Source: Arcobacter defluvii (GTDB lineage Bacteria > Campylobacterota > Campylobacteria > Campylobacterales > Arcobacteraceae). Taken from it: a DNA stretch of 64,000 nt. Made by a program: the position numbers and the translations under genes. The stretch lies in contig NZ_CP053835.1 in NCBI RefSeq assembly GCF_013201725.1, forward strand, positions 310,001 through 374,000. The letters run 5' to 3'. Each line of letters starts with the position of its first letter. Position 1 is the first letter of the stretch. Below are positions 44,656 to 55,175 of the stretch, piece after piece. Under the pieces are notes generated by a model. It saw only the letters and a program-made list of their open reading frames with translations. It ran no database searches and was not told the DNA's origin.

Positions 44656-44946
44656 CTATTCAATGATTTTTGGAACTATAAAGTATCCATCTTCAGATTT
44701 TGGAGCATTTTTTAAAATTTGATTTGATAATTCTAAATTTTGAACTGAAACATCTTCTCTTAAAGGTGTTCCACCTTCAATTGTAGTAAATGTAGCTTCG
44801 ATATGACTTACATCTATATCATTTAAATTTTCAACGAAGTTAATAATATCAGCCAATTCTGATTTTAATTTTTCTTTTTTCGAATCATCAACCTCTAAAC
44901 TTGATAATTTTTCTAATTTTGCAATTAATTTATCATCAACAGTCAT
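44656..44946 (-). CDS. gatC: Asp-tRNA(Asn)/Glu-tRNA(Gln) amidotransferase subunit C
   Basis: GatC stabilises the GatCAB complex that makes Gln-tRNA and Asn-tRNA by transamidation. The 96 residues begin DDKLIAKLEKLSSLEV, contain IINFVENLNDIDV and the typical GGTPLREDV. GatA and GatB are not in the window. It is located between tgt and the ArsC-like gene. Confidence 0.93.
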   Translation of the reverse strand: MTVDDKLIAKLEKLSSLEVDDSKKEKLKSELADIINFVENLNDIDVSHIEATFTTIEGGTPLREDVSVQNLELSNQILKNAPKSEDGYFIVPKIIE

Positions 44947-44990
44947 AAGTATCCTTATTTTTAATATATTTTATTTTATCAAAAAAGAGT

Positions 44991-46139
<1,149 letters not shown>

Positions 46140-46237
46140 TTATAATTGTACCTAAACTAAGATTTATATCTTGTGATAGTAAAATATAAAGCTAAAAATT
46201 AGCTATAAATAAAAATCTACTATTAATTTTTTTAGGA

Positions 46238-46250
46238 TATAATTTTAGTC
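46238..46250 (+). promoter_or_regulatory. -10 element immediately before the TrkA-like gene
   Basis: TATAAT at 46238-46243 ends seven bases before the ATG at 46251, so transcription would begin at or one base before the start codon. AGGA lies 13 bases upstream, too far for a good ribosome site. This fits a leaderless mRNA. Confidence 0.5.
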
Positions 46251-47678
46251 ATGAAAAAAATATTAATTATATTAGATGGTATTGTTGCAAAAAAATTAAT
46301 GCAAAGAATTATTGAAGCTAATACAGGTGACAATAGTTATGATGTAATATATATGAGTGATGTAATTTTACCAGTACAAAAGCCTTCTAACTTTACATTT
46401 TATAAGTTTGATCCAACTTCAAAATCAAAACTTTCAATGGTTTTAGATAAAAATATTCATACAGAAGTTTTAATTGCACTTAACTCTAAAGATGAGACTT
46501 TAAATGTAATTAAAAATATTAGAGAACACACAAAAAATCTTCAAATGACAGTTTTGGATTATTGGGGAATAAAAGTAAATGATTCTTTAGTAAATATTTA
46601 TAGAGGAATTGAAGTTTTAGCAAATGGAATGGTTGAAAAACTCCCAAATGTTCCTGTACTAGCGCAAAATATTGGATTAAAACAAGGTGAAATTATGGAG
46701 ATAAGAATTCCATTTGGAAGTTCTTATGCTTATAGATATATTGGTTCAATTGAGCAAAAAGAGTGGAGAATTTTTGGGCTTTACAGAAATCAAAAGATGA
46801 TAAATATAAAACCTTCTTTAGTTTTAAAACCAAATGATGTAATTTTAGTTATTGGAAAACCTGATGTTTTAATGCAAGTTTATAATGTAATTGGAAAAAC
46901 TCAAGGGCAATTTCCTATGCCATTTGGAAGTAATATTTATCTATATTTAGATTTATATCTTGAAGATGAAAATAGTGTAAAAAAAGCTATTGATGAAGCA
47001 AAATATTTAAATCAAAAATTGAAAAATAATTTATTAATAGTTAGAGTTACAAGACCTACAACAGTTGAAATTATGGATTTAATTAAAAATGAGTTAAGAC
47101 ATTTTCCTACTATTATTTTACAAATTGATTATGCAAATAAAGGTTTTTCAAAAATTGTAAAAGAAGATTATAGAAAATATAATATTGGTATGATTATGTT
47201 GACACATGAAATGTTCAAAGATAAAGAGAGAACAAAAAGTGTTATGGAACTTAAAATTCCAGTATTTAAATTTGGAAAAGAAAAGTTAAAATCTGTAAAA
47301 AGAACAGTAATTATATTAAATGATACAAATTCTTATGAGCAAATTTCACCAATAGTATTTGATATCTCAAGTCAATTAAAAATAAAAACAAAAATATTTG
47401 ATTTAGACCCAATTGGTGAAAAAGAAGGAAAATCTAATCTTTTAGATCATTTTGAAAACTTAGCAAAAATATTTAATGAAAAATTAGAAATAGTAACAAG
47501 TGGTGAAAATCCAATCAGAGAGTTAAAAAAACAAAGAAATATGCTACAAATCTTACCTTTAAAACAAGATATGTTTAAAAAAAGATTTTCATTTAAATTT
47601 TTCTATACAAATAGTGATTTTATTGCATTTGATATGAATAAATTTAATCAATTACTAATCCCAATATCTGAAGAATAA
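46251..47678 (+). CDS. COG3400-type TrkA-like protein
   Basis: The 475-residue cytosolic protein starts with a Rossmann-like segment (MKKILIILDGIVAKKLMQRI) and has an RCK_C-like region at ~135-215 (LKQGEIMEIRIPFGSSYAYR, PSLVLKPNDVILVIGKPD). Two further alpha/beta segments follow, including VKRTVIILNDT. It resembles TrkA gating subunits of K+ transporters, but no TrkH or Ktr gene is near. The family is known in epsilonproteobacteria with poorly defined function. It is 19 bases upstream of the aminotransferase gene. Confidence 0.75.
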   Translation: MKKILIILDGIVAKKLMQRIIEANTGDNSYDVIYMSDVILPVQKPSNFTFYKFDPTSKSKLSMVLDKNIHTEVLIALNSKDETLNVIKNIREHTKNLQMTVLDYWGIKVNDSLVNIYRGIEVLANGMVEKLPNVPVLAQNIGLKQGEIMEIRIPFGSSYAYRYIGSIEQKEWRIFGLYRNQKMINIKPSLVLKPNDVILVIGKPDVLMQVYNVIGKTQGQFPMPFGSNIYLYLDLYLEDENSVKKAIDEAKYLNQKLKNNLLIVRVTRPTTVEIMDLIKNELRHFPTIILQIDYANKGFSKIVKEDYRKYNIGMIMLTHEMFKDKERTKSVMELKIPVFKFGKEKLKSVKRTVIILNDTNSYEQISPIVFDISSQLKIKTKIFDLDPIGEKEGKSNLLDHFENLAKIFNEKLEIVTSGENPIRELKKQRNMLQILPLKQDMFKKRFSFKFFYTNSDFIAFDMNKFNQLLIPISEE

Positions 47679-47697
47679 AAATAAGGAAATAAAATTT

Positions 47698-48828
47698 ATG
47701 AATTTTGAAAAATATCCATTTGAAAAATTGAATGAGTTATTAAAAGATGTGGTTCCAAATGATAAATTTGAACTATCAGCTTTGACAATAGGTGAACCAA
47801 AATTTGAAACACCACAATTCATCCAAGATAAATTAAAAGAAACAACACCTCTTTTGAGAAAATATCCCTCAACAGTAGGTGAAGTATTTTTAAGAGAATC
47901 TATGATTAATTTTGTAAAAAATAGATTCAATGTATCTTTAGAAATAAATCAAATTGTTCCAACTTTTGGAACAAGAGAAGTTTTATTTAACTTCCCTCAA
48001 TTTGCTTTATTTGATAAAAAAAATCCAGTAATTGCTTTTACAAATCCTTTTTATCAAATCTATGAAGGTGCAGCAATTGCTAGTCGTGCCGAGGTTATTC
48101 ATATAAATTTAACAAAAGAGAATAATTTTAAAGCAATGCTTAGTGATGAAGAGTTAAAAAAATGTGATTTAGTAGTTCTAAATTTCCCAAATAATCCAAC
48201 ATCAGCTTCAATGGATATTGATGAGTTAGGAATTTGGGTTAAAAAAGCATTAGAATTTGATTTTATACTTATAAATGATGAATGTTATAGTGAAATATAT
48301 TTTGAAGAAGAGACAAAACCAGCTTCACTTTTAGAAGCTAGTATAAAAGTTGGAAATACTGAATTTAAAAATGTATTAGTAATGAACTCAATTTCAAAAA
48401 GAAGTAGTGCACCAGGACTTAGAAGTGGATTTATAGCAGGTGATGCAACTATTTTAAAAGATTATTTACAATATAGAACTTATGTTGGTTGTGCTTCTCC
48501 TGTTCCACTTCAAGAAGCAGCGGCTGTTGCTTGGAATGATCAGAATCATGTGGCTGAATTTAGAAAAATCTATAAAAAGAATTTTGAAATTGCAAAAGAG
48601 ATTTTAGGAACAGATATCCCAAAAGCAACTTTTTATATTTGGTTAGAAGTAAAAGATGAACTTGAATTTACAAAAAATTTATATAAAGAAAAAAATATCA
48701 AAGTACTACCTGGAAGTTTTTTAGGAAGAAATGGTTTAGGTAAAGGTTATGTAAGAATAGCACTTGTTGAAAATGAAGAAAAAACAAGAGAAACTTTAAA
48801 AAGATTAAAGGATTTTATAGATGGATAA
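47698..48828 (+). CDS. Class I/II aminotransferase, probable succinyldiaminopimelate transaminase
   Basis: This PLP enzyme of fold type I has the Schiff-base lysine K234 in MNSISKRSSAPGLRSGF, and NFPNNPTSASM and ECYSEIYFEEE for cofactor binding. The 376 residues and the neighbouring murC fit DapC, which makes diaminopimelate for lysine and peptidoglycan; exact specificity cannot be fixed from motifs. The stop overlaps the next gene by eight bases. Confidence 0.85.
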   Translation: MNFEKYPFEKLNELLKDVVPNDKFELSALTIGEPKFETPQFIQDKLKETTPLLRKYPSTVGEVFLRESMINFVKNRFNVSLEINQIVPTFGTREVLFNFPQFALFDKKNPVIAFTNPFYQIYEGAAIASRAEVIHINLTKENNFKAMLSDEELKKCDLVVLNFPNNPTSASMDIDELGIWVKKALEFDFILINDECYSEIYFEEETKPASLLEASIKVGNTEFKNVLVMNSISKRSSAPGLRSGFIAGDATILKDYLQYRTYVGCASPVPLQEAAAVAWNDQNHVAEFRKIYKKNFEIAKEILGTDIPKATFYIWLEVKDELEFTKNLYKEKNIKVLPGSFLGRNGLGKGYVRIALVENEEKTRETLKRLKDFIDG

Positions 48829-49402
48829 AGAAGCTTTATTTCAAGCAAGAACAAATCCAGATTTTTTAAAATATTTAGAAGAGACAAGAGTTAATTCTAT
48901 GAAAGCTGAAGATATAGGATTGATGTATGAAACTTTAGATTCTATGTTAGTTTTAGGACTTGATGAAGAAGATATAAACAAACTTTATGAACAGATTTTA
49001 AAAACATCTTTTTCAAATGTTGAAAAGATTTTACAAAATCATGAAAAACTAAAACTTGAAGCTGATAATCTTTTATATGTTCGAGCTTTATATGAACATG
49101 CTATTGAAAAATGGTCAAATGGAAATTTTAAAGGTGCAAAAGAATTGATTTTTGTAATTGCAAATATCATTGAAGATGAGGTTTTAGAAAAAGCTTTAAA
49201 TGTATTGATTGTTTTTTTAGCTTCAAATATAGAACTTGATGATTTTTATGATACAAGAGTTGATTTAGAAGCTGATATTGATGATGAAAAATATGGATAT
49301 TTTATTATAAAATTTAAGTTTGATAATCAAGAATTTTTAAATGAGAATAGAAATGTTTTAGAAAAAGAGTATGAAAATTTAAAATATTTATTAGGAAATT
49401 AA
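48821..49402 (+). CDS. Hypothetical helical protein upstream of murC
   Basis: 193 residues, mostly helical and acidic: KYLEETRVNSMKAEDIGLMY, NLLYVRALYEHAIEKWSNGN resembling a TPR helix pair, and a C-terminal strand region KYGYFIIKFKFDNQEF. No signal peptide or membrane segment. It overlaps the aminotransferase by eight bases and ends directly at murC, so it is made with cell-wall precursor enzymes. The family is not recognised and the function is unknown. Confidence 0.65.
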   Translation: MDKEALFQARTNPDFLKYLEETRVNSMKAEDIGLMYETLDSMLVLGLDEEDINKLYEQILKTSFSNVEKILQNHEKLKLEADNLLYVRALYEHAIEKWSNGNFKGAKELIFVIANIIEDEVLEKALNVLIVFLASNIELDDFYDTRVDLEADIDDEKYGYFIIKFKFDNQEFLNENRNVLEKEYENLKYLLGN

Positions 49403-50710
49403 TTGAAAGTACATTTTATAGGAATCGGTGGGATAGGGCTTTCTGCCTTAGCTAGATTTTTAAATTTTGATGGTCATGAAGTATCTGGTTCAGATATGAA
49501 AAGCTCACCAATTACAAGAGCTTTAGAAGAAGAGGGAATAAAAGTATTTTGTCCCCAAGATGCAACTAATATAAAAGATGATGTAGATTTAGTTATCTAT
49601 TCAGCAGCTGTTACAGATGAGAATCCTGAATTAATTGAGGCAAGACTTAAACAAATAAGAACTCTTTCACGTAAAGAAGCATTACCTATTATTTTAGGTG
49701 ATAAGAAAAATTATTGTGTTGCCGGAGCTCATGGAAAATCAACAACAACAGCAATGTTAGCTTCAATTTTAAATAGTACAGCTCTAATTGGTGCAATTTC
49801 AAAAGATTTTGGTTCAAATTTTAGATATGTAAATGATTTAGTCGCTTTTGAAGCAGATGAATCTGATGCCTCTTTTTTACTTTCAAGCCCTTATTGTGCA
49901 ATAGTTACAAATGCAGAACCTGAACATATGGAATATTATCACTATGATTATGATAAGTTTTATGAGTCTTATGAAAAATTTTTAAGTCTTGCAAAAAAAA
50001 GAGTTGTAAATGGTGAAGATAAAGATGTTCAAAAACTAAAAATAGAAGATGCAACTTACCTTTATCCATCAAAAGATATTAAAAATCTTTGTTATACACT
50101 AAAAGATAATCAACCTTGCACTAAATTTGATTTAAAAGATTTAGGAACTTTTGAAGTTTGGGGATTTGGTTTCCATATGGCTACAAATGCCTCTTTAGCA
50201 ATACTTGCAGCTTTAAATGAGCTAGATGTTGAAACAATTAGAAAAAATCTTTTAAACTATAAAGGGATTAAAAAAAGATTTGATATTGTTCAATCAAATG
50301 AAAAATTTGTGGTAATTGATGATTATGCACATCATCCAACTGAGATTGAAGCAACTATGAAATCAATAGAGTTATATGATAATCTTACAAATTTAAATAA
50401 AAGAATAGTTCTTTGGCAACCACATAAATACTCTAGAACAAGTGATAATCTTGAAGGTTTTAAAAAATGTTTTAGAAGATGTGATGAACTTGTAATTCTT
50501 CCTTTATGGACAATTCCTGGTGAGAAAAAAATAGATATAGATTTTGAAAAAGAGTTCGCCTCTTATAATCCAATTTTTGCAGATAAAATAATAGCAACTA
50601 ATGGAAAAATTGAACTAATAAAAGATGAAAAAATTATCAAAAGTTATGATGAGGGAATCTTCCTTGGTGTCGGAGCTGGAGATATAACTTACCAATTAAG
50701 ATATAAATAA
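49403..50710 (+). CDS. murC: UDP-N-acetylmuramate-L-alanine ligase
   Basis: MurC adds L-alanine to UDP-MurNAc. TTG start, with TAGGA eight bases upstream. The N-terminal Rossmann motif HFIGIGGIGLSALARFL, ATP loop CVAGAHGKSTTTAM (about 106-119) and DDYAHHPTEI are intact, with HKYSRT later. At 435 residues it is shorter than E. coli MurC (491) but normal for epsilon bacteria. It lies directly behind the hypothetical helical gene. Confidence 0.95.
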   Translation: MKVHFIGIGGIGLSALARFLNFDGHEVSGSDMKSSPITRALEEEGIKVFCPQDATNIKDDVDLVIYSAAVTDENPELIEARLKQIRTLSRKEALPIILGDKKNYCVAGAHGKSTTTAMLASILNSTALIGAISKDFGSNFRYVNDLVAFEADESDASFLLSSPYCAIVTNAEPEHMEYYHYDYDKFYESYEKFLSLAKKRVVNGEDKDVQKLKIEDATYLYPSKDIKNLCYTLKDNQPCTKFDLKDLGTFEVWGFGFHMATNASLAILAALNELDVETIRKNLLNYKGIKKRFDIVQSNEKFVVIDDYAHHPTEIEATMKSIELYDNLTNLNKRIVLWQPHKYSRTSDNLEGFKKCFRRCDELVILPLWTIPGEKKIDIDFEKEFASYNPIFADKIIATNGKIELIKDEKIIKSYDEGIFLGVGAGDITYQLRYK

Positions 50711-50764
50711 ATTTAACAATAACTAAAGATTTCTTTACTAAAATATACTCATAAAGGAAAATTT

Positions 50765-51946
50765 ATGAAAACATTAGTAGGGAAATTTTTAGAGAATGAA
50801 TCATCTTCTGGAATAATCTTAATATTTGTTACAATAATAGCTTTAATTTTTAGTAATAGCTTTTTATCCCCTTTTTATACAGAATTTTTACATACAAAAA
50901 TTGAATTAAAAGTTGGAACAATTCTTGAAATATCTAAACCTTTAATACTTTGGGTAAACGATGGACTAATGGCGATTTTCTTTTTAATGATAGGTTTAGA
51001 AATAAAAAGAGAATTAATTTTAGGACATTTATCAAGTTTTTCAAATATAACTTTACCTTTAATTGGTGCACTAGGAGGAATGATAGCTCCTGCATTAATC
51101 TTTTTTATTTTAAATATAAATGATAATTTTGCACTTCGTGGTTGGGCAATACCAACAGCAACTGATATAGCTTTTGCTTTAGGAATTTTATCACTTCTTG
51201 GAAAAAGAGTTCCAACTTCACTTAAAATCTTTTTAATGGCATTAGCAATATTTGATGATTTAGGTGCAATATTAATAATTGCATTTTTTTATACTGCAGA
51301 ATTATCTTTAAGTTCTTTAATTCTAGCAACAATATGTATATTAATACTTTTTATATTTAATCGCTTGAAAATATCATATCTAAGTCTTTATATGTTAGTT
51401 GGATTTATTTTATGGATTTGTGTTCTAAAAACAGGAGTTCATGCAACTTTAACAGGAATAATTTTAGCTTTTACAATACCTCTTAGTTTAATTAATGAAA
51501 AAAGAAAACATATTTCTCCTGTGAGGACTTTAGAACATTATATTCATAGTTGGGTTGCTTTTTTTATTTTACCTCTATTTGCATTTGTAAATGCTGGAAT
51601 AGATTTAAGAAATATTTCCTTAGCGCAGATTGATAATAATGTATTTTTAGGGATATTTTTTGGGCTATTTATTGGTAAACAAATAGGAGTATTTTTATTT
51701 GTTTTTATATCTGTAAAATTAAAATTTACAAAATTACCAACTGGTGTGAATTGGATTCAGTTTTATGGAGTTACAATTCTAACAGGAGTTGGATTTACAA
51801 TGAGTTTATTTATAAATTCATTAGCATATGAAGATTCAAATATATTTTTTTATACAGATAAATTAGCAATTTTACTAGCTTCATTAATATCAGCAGTAAT
51901 TGGATATTTTATTTTATTAAAAGTTTCTAACAAAAAAAGTATTTAA
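50765..51946 (+). CDS. nhaA: Na+/H+ antiporter NhaA
   Basis: NhaA expels sodium in exchange for protons across the inner membrane. The active-site aspartates D164-D165 are in ALAIFDDLGAILII, and the ATDIAFALGILSLLG segment holds the third acidic residue. Twelve helices; 393 residues, standard length. It has its own TATACT -10 and AAAGGA site 54 bases after murC and is convergent with dprA. Confidence 0.95.
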   Translation: MKTLVGKFLENESSSGIILIFVTIIALIFSNSFLSPFYTEFLHTKIELKVGTILEISKPLILWVNDGLMAIFFLMIGLEIKRELILGHLSSFSNITLPLIGALGGMIAPALIFFILNINDNFALRGWAIPTATDIAFALGILSLLGKRVPTSLKIFLMALAIFDDLGAILIIAFFYTAELSLSSLILATICILILFIFNRLKISYLSLYMLVGFILWICVLKTGVHATLTGIILAFTIPLSLINEKRKHISPVRTLEHYIHSWVAFFILPLFAFVNAGIDLRNISLAQIDNNVFLGIFFGLFIGKQIGVFLFVFISVKLKFTKLPTGVNWIQFYGVTILTGVGFTMSLFINSLAYEDSNIFFYTDKLAILLASLISAVIGYFILLKVSNKKSI

Positions 51947-51973
51947 GTGAAAGTTTAATTAGAAAAGAATATA

Positions 51974-52747
51974 TCAGTTTAAATAAACTCTTCCATTTTT
52001 TATACTGATTTTTCCCTCTAATTCATATTCAAATATTTTGCTTGAGAATTTTTCTATTGTACTTTCATAAGTGGGATTATTTCTACAAAAAAGTAAAACT
52101 TCATCTTCTATAATTTTTGTTTTCTTAAAAGTGATTTTTTCAATAAATTCATCAATATCATATATTACTTTTATTAGATTCTTTTTTACAAGTTCTTGGG
52201 TTCCTAGACTTTCATTTAATCTATGAGGTAATGTATAAATTTCTTTTTTCATCTTTAATGCAAACTCAACAGAACTTAAACTACCAGAGTTTTTATCAGC
52301 TTCTGTCACAATCAAAATATCTCCAAGTGCTACTACAAGCTCATTTCTCAATATAAAAGTATAATTTTTAGCTTTTTCTTTCTCTTTATAAGTTGAAAGG
52401 ATTAATCCATTATTTTCAATATCTTGAATTAGATTTTTATTTATACTTGGATATCTTATATCTAAGCCATTTGCAACAACAGCAATTGTATTATTCGATT
52501 TTGCACCTTGGTGTGCGATAGCATCAACTCCCATTGCAGCACCACTTACAATACAAATATTGTTTGAAGATAGTTTAGATGATAATTTATATGTAAATTC
52601 TTTTGTATAAGAAGAAGGTCTACGGGTTCCTATTATCGCAATTTTTTTTCTTTTTAAAAGATCCAAGTTCCCTATATAAAAGATTTCATTGGGATATTTT
52701 TTCATTGAAGATAACTCTTCAATTTTAAAGTTTATTTGTTTAATCAT
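51974..52747 (-). CDS. dprA: DNA processing protein DprA
   Basis: DprA loads RecA on incoming single-stranded DNA in natural transformation. The Rossmann-like core has IAIIGTRRPSSYTKEFTYKL, CIVSGAAMGVDAIAHQGA and IVTEADKNSGSL. At 257 residues it is the short epsilon form without the SAM-like N-terminal domain; the C-terminus (NNPTYESTIEKFSSKIFEYE) resembles the winged DprA tail. It follows the deacetylase gene. Confidence 0.94.
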   Translation of the reverse strand: MIKQINFKIEELSSMKKYPNEIFYIGNLDLLKRKKIAIIGTRRPSSYTKEFTYKLSSKLSSNNICIVSGAAMGVDAIAHQGAKSNNTIAVVANGLDIRYPSINKNLIQDIENNGLILSTYKEKEKAKNYTFILRNELVVALGDILIVTEADKNSGSLSSVEFALKMKKEIYTLPHRLNESLGTQELVKKNLIKVIYDIDEFIEKITFKKTKIIEDEVLLFCRNNPTYESTIEKFSSKIFEYELEGKISIKNGRVYLN

Positions 52748-52754
52748 ATAAATC

Positions 52755-52784
52755 CAGTTATAATAAATAAAATTATTATAACTG
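52755..52784. repeat. 12-base inverted repeat between deacetylase and dprA
   Basis: CAGTTATAATAA (52755-52766) and TTATTATAACTG (52773-52784) are perfect complements around six bases. A T-run follows on the plus strand only, where no gene ends, so a terminator role for the minus-strand pair is uncertain; it could attenuate dprA. Confidence 0.45.
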
Positions 52785-52789
52785 ATTTT

Positions 52790-53986
52790 TTACAAATAAG
52801 GAAGTTTATTTACAAGTATTGGTTCAACATCTTTAAGTAGATGTTTTGAATCTTTTAAAACTTTTAGTGTTATATCGTGAGGATGACCAATTGCTATGGC
52901 ATAACCTTGTTTTTTAGCTATTTCAATTGCTTTTTTTAATTGATTTTGAATAGCAGTAAAATTTCTATCATTATCGATGAAAGTATTTCTTACAATATAT
53001 GCCATTTCATACTTTTTTGCATATTTTTTTGCCACAGATTTTGCACTAGTTCTACTATCAACAAAAATAAAATTATATTTTTTTAAAGCACGAAATAATT
53101 TATCCATTGCTTCTTCATTTTCAGTAAAAACAGAACCTGTGTGATTATTTGTATATATAGCATTTGGGTACCAAGCTCTTAATTGTTTTACTCTATTTTC
53201 AATAACTTCATAAGAATCTGTTATTTTTAAAGTATTTATTTCTTCCCCTTTAAATGCACTTGATGCTTGCATAGGAAAATGTATCATATAAAATTTTAGA
53301 TTTTGTGCAATTTTTGCAGATTCTTTATGAGATGGAGTCGGAGGTAAAAAAGCCATAGTTATAGGATAACCTATATTTTGTATTTTTTCTTTTTGTGTAT
53401 TTGTACTAACATCATCAATAATAATTACTAATTTGGGTTTATCACTTTTATTAAAGATATAAGTATCTTTTTTTGTGATTATAGCTTTATCATCAACTTT
53501 ACTTGTTTGTTTTTCATTTTCCTTTTTTGTTTCTTTTATTTTTTCTTCTTTTTGTTTCTCTTTTCTCTTATCTTCTTTTAATTCTTCAATTCTTTTTACA
53601 ATTTTTTCATTTATTTGTTGTTCATCTTCAAGAGTTTTTTCTAAAAAATCTTTTTCTAAGGCTTGTGTATACTCTTCAAATTTATCATAGGAGTCATCTT
53701 TTGGGATAACTTCATCAAAATATTGTTCAGGTTTTTTTGTTTCAAATAGTTTTAATTCATCAAAAGTTTTATTTTTTTTTGTTTCATTTTTTGTTTCTAA
53801 AATATTATCAGTTTTTTCTAAAGTATTATCTTTTTTATTAGACATTAAAAAATAGCTGCTAATTGAAGCTAATGAAGTAAATAAGAATATGAAAATAAAG
53901 ATTTTAACTAATCTTTTTTGAGAAATTTTATTTGTACGCTTGCTTTTTGATTTTGTCTTTTTTGGGTTCATTAATGATAGTTTCAA
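52790..53986 (-). CDS. Divergent polysaccharide deacetylase (YibQ-type)
   Basis: 398 residues: a basic N-terminus (PKKTKSKSKRTNK), one transmembrane helix (IFIFIFLFTSLASISSYFLM, ~30-49), a Lys/Glu-rich linker (~50-190), and a periplasmic catalytic domain from ~193. That domain has PKLVIIIDDVSTN, AFLPPTPSHKE, MIHFPMQ, NHTGSVFT and AIAIGHPH, matching the divergent polysaccharide deacetylase family. Substrate unknown; probably cell envelope. It is 32 bases downstream of ilvC. Confidence 0.88.
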   Translation of the reverse strand: MKLSLMNPKKTKSKSKRTNKISQKRLVKIFIFIFLFTSLASISSYFLMSNKKDNTLEKTDNILETKNETKKNKTFDELKLFETKKPEQYFDEVIPKDDSYDKFEEYTQALEKDFLEKTLEDEQQINEKIVKRIEELKEDKRKEKQKEEKIKETKKENEKQTSKVDDKAIITKKDTYIFNKSDKPKLVIIIDDVSTNTQKEKIQNIGYPITMAFLPPTPSHKESAKIAQNLKFYMIHFPMQASSAFKGEEINTLKITDSYEVIENRVKQLRAWYPNAIYTNNHTGSVFTENEEAMDKLFRALKKYNFIFVDSRTSAKSVAKKYAKKYEMAYIVRNTFIDNDRNFTAIQNQLKKAIEIAKKQGYAIAIGHPHDITLKVLKDSKHLLKDVEPILVNKLPYL

Positions 53987-53988
53987 TT

Positions 53989-54008
53989 AAGGAAGAAAAA
54001 TCTTCCCT
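53989..54008 (-). terminator. Hairpin after ilvC
   Basis: GGAAGA (53991-53996) pairs with TCTTCC (54001-54006), extended by one or two weaker pairs, just beyond the ilvC stop. It is short with no clear T-run, so only partial termination before the deacetylase gene is likely. Confidence 0.4.
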
Positions 54009-54018
54009 AATGTAATTT

Positions 54019-55056
<1,038 letters not shown>

Positions 55057-55175
55057 TTAAAAAATTTTTTGCAGATTATACAAAAAACTATCTAAATATT
55101 AGATAACTTGAAAATTAAAGGCAAGTGTAGAGATAGTTTAGATACTATTATGTGATTATTTAAAAAGGATTTATT

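Noticed and set aside
46185-46205. AGCTAAAAATTAGCT as an operator before the TrkA-like gene
   Set aside because: Only a short A/T-rich inverted repeat in an AT-rich genome, with no second copy found.
55080-55160. Repeated TATCTAA/TTTAGATA motifs between ilvC and rnr as a riboswitch
   Set aside because: They make only short stems with no conserved aptamer elements and no terminator-antiterminator choice; an ilvC leader peptide with Val/Ile/Leu runs was not found either.
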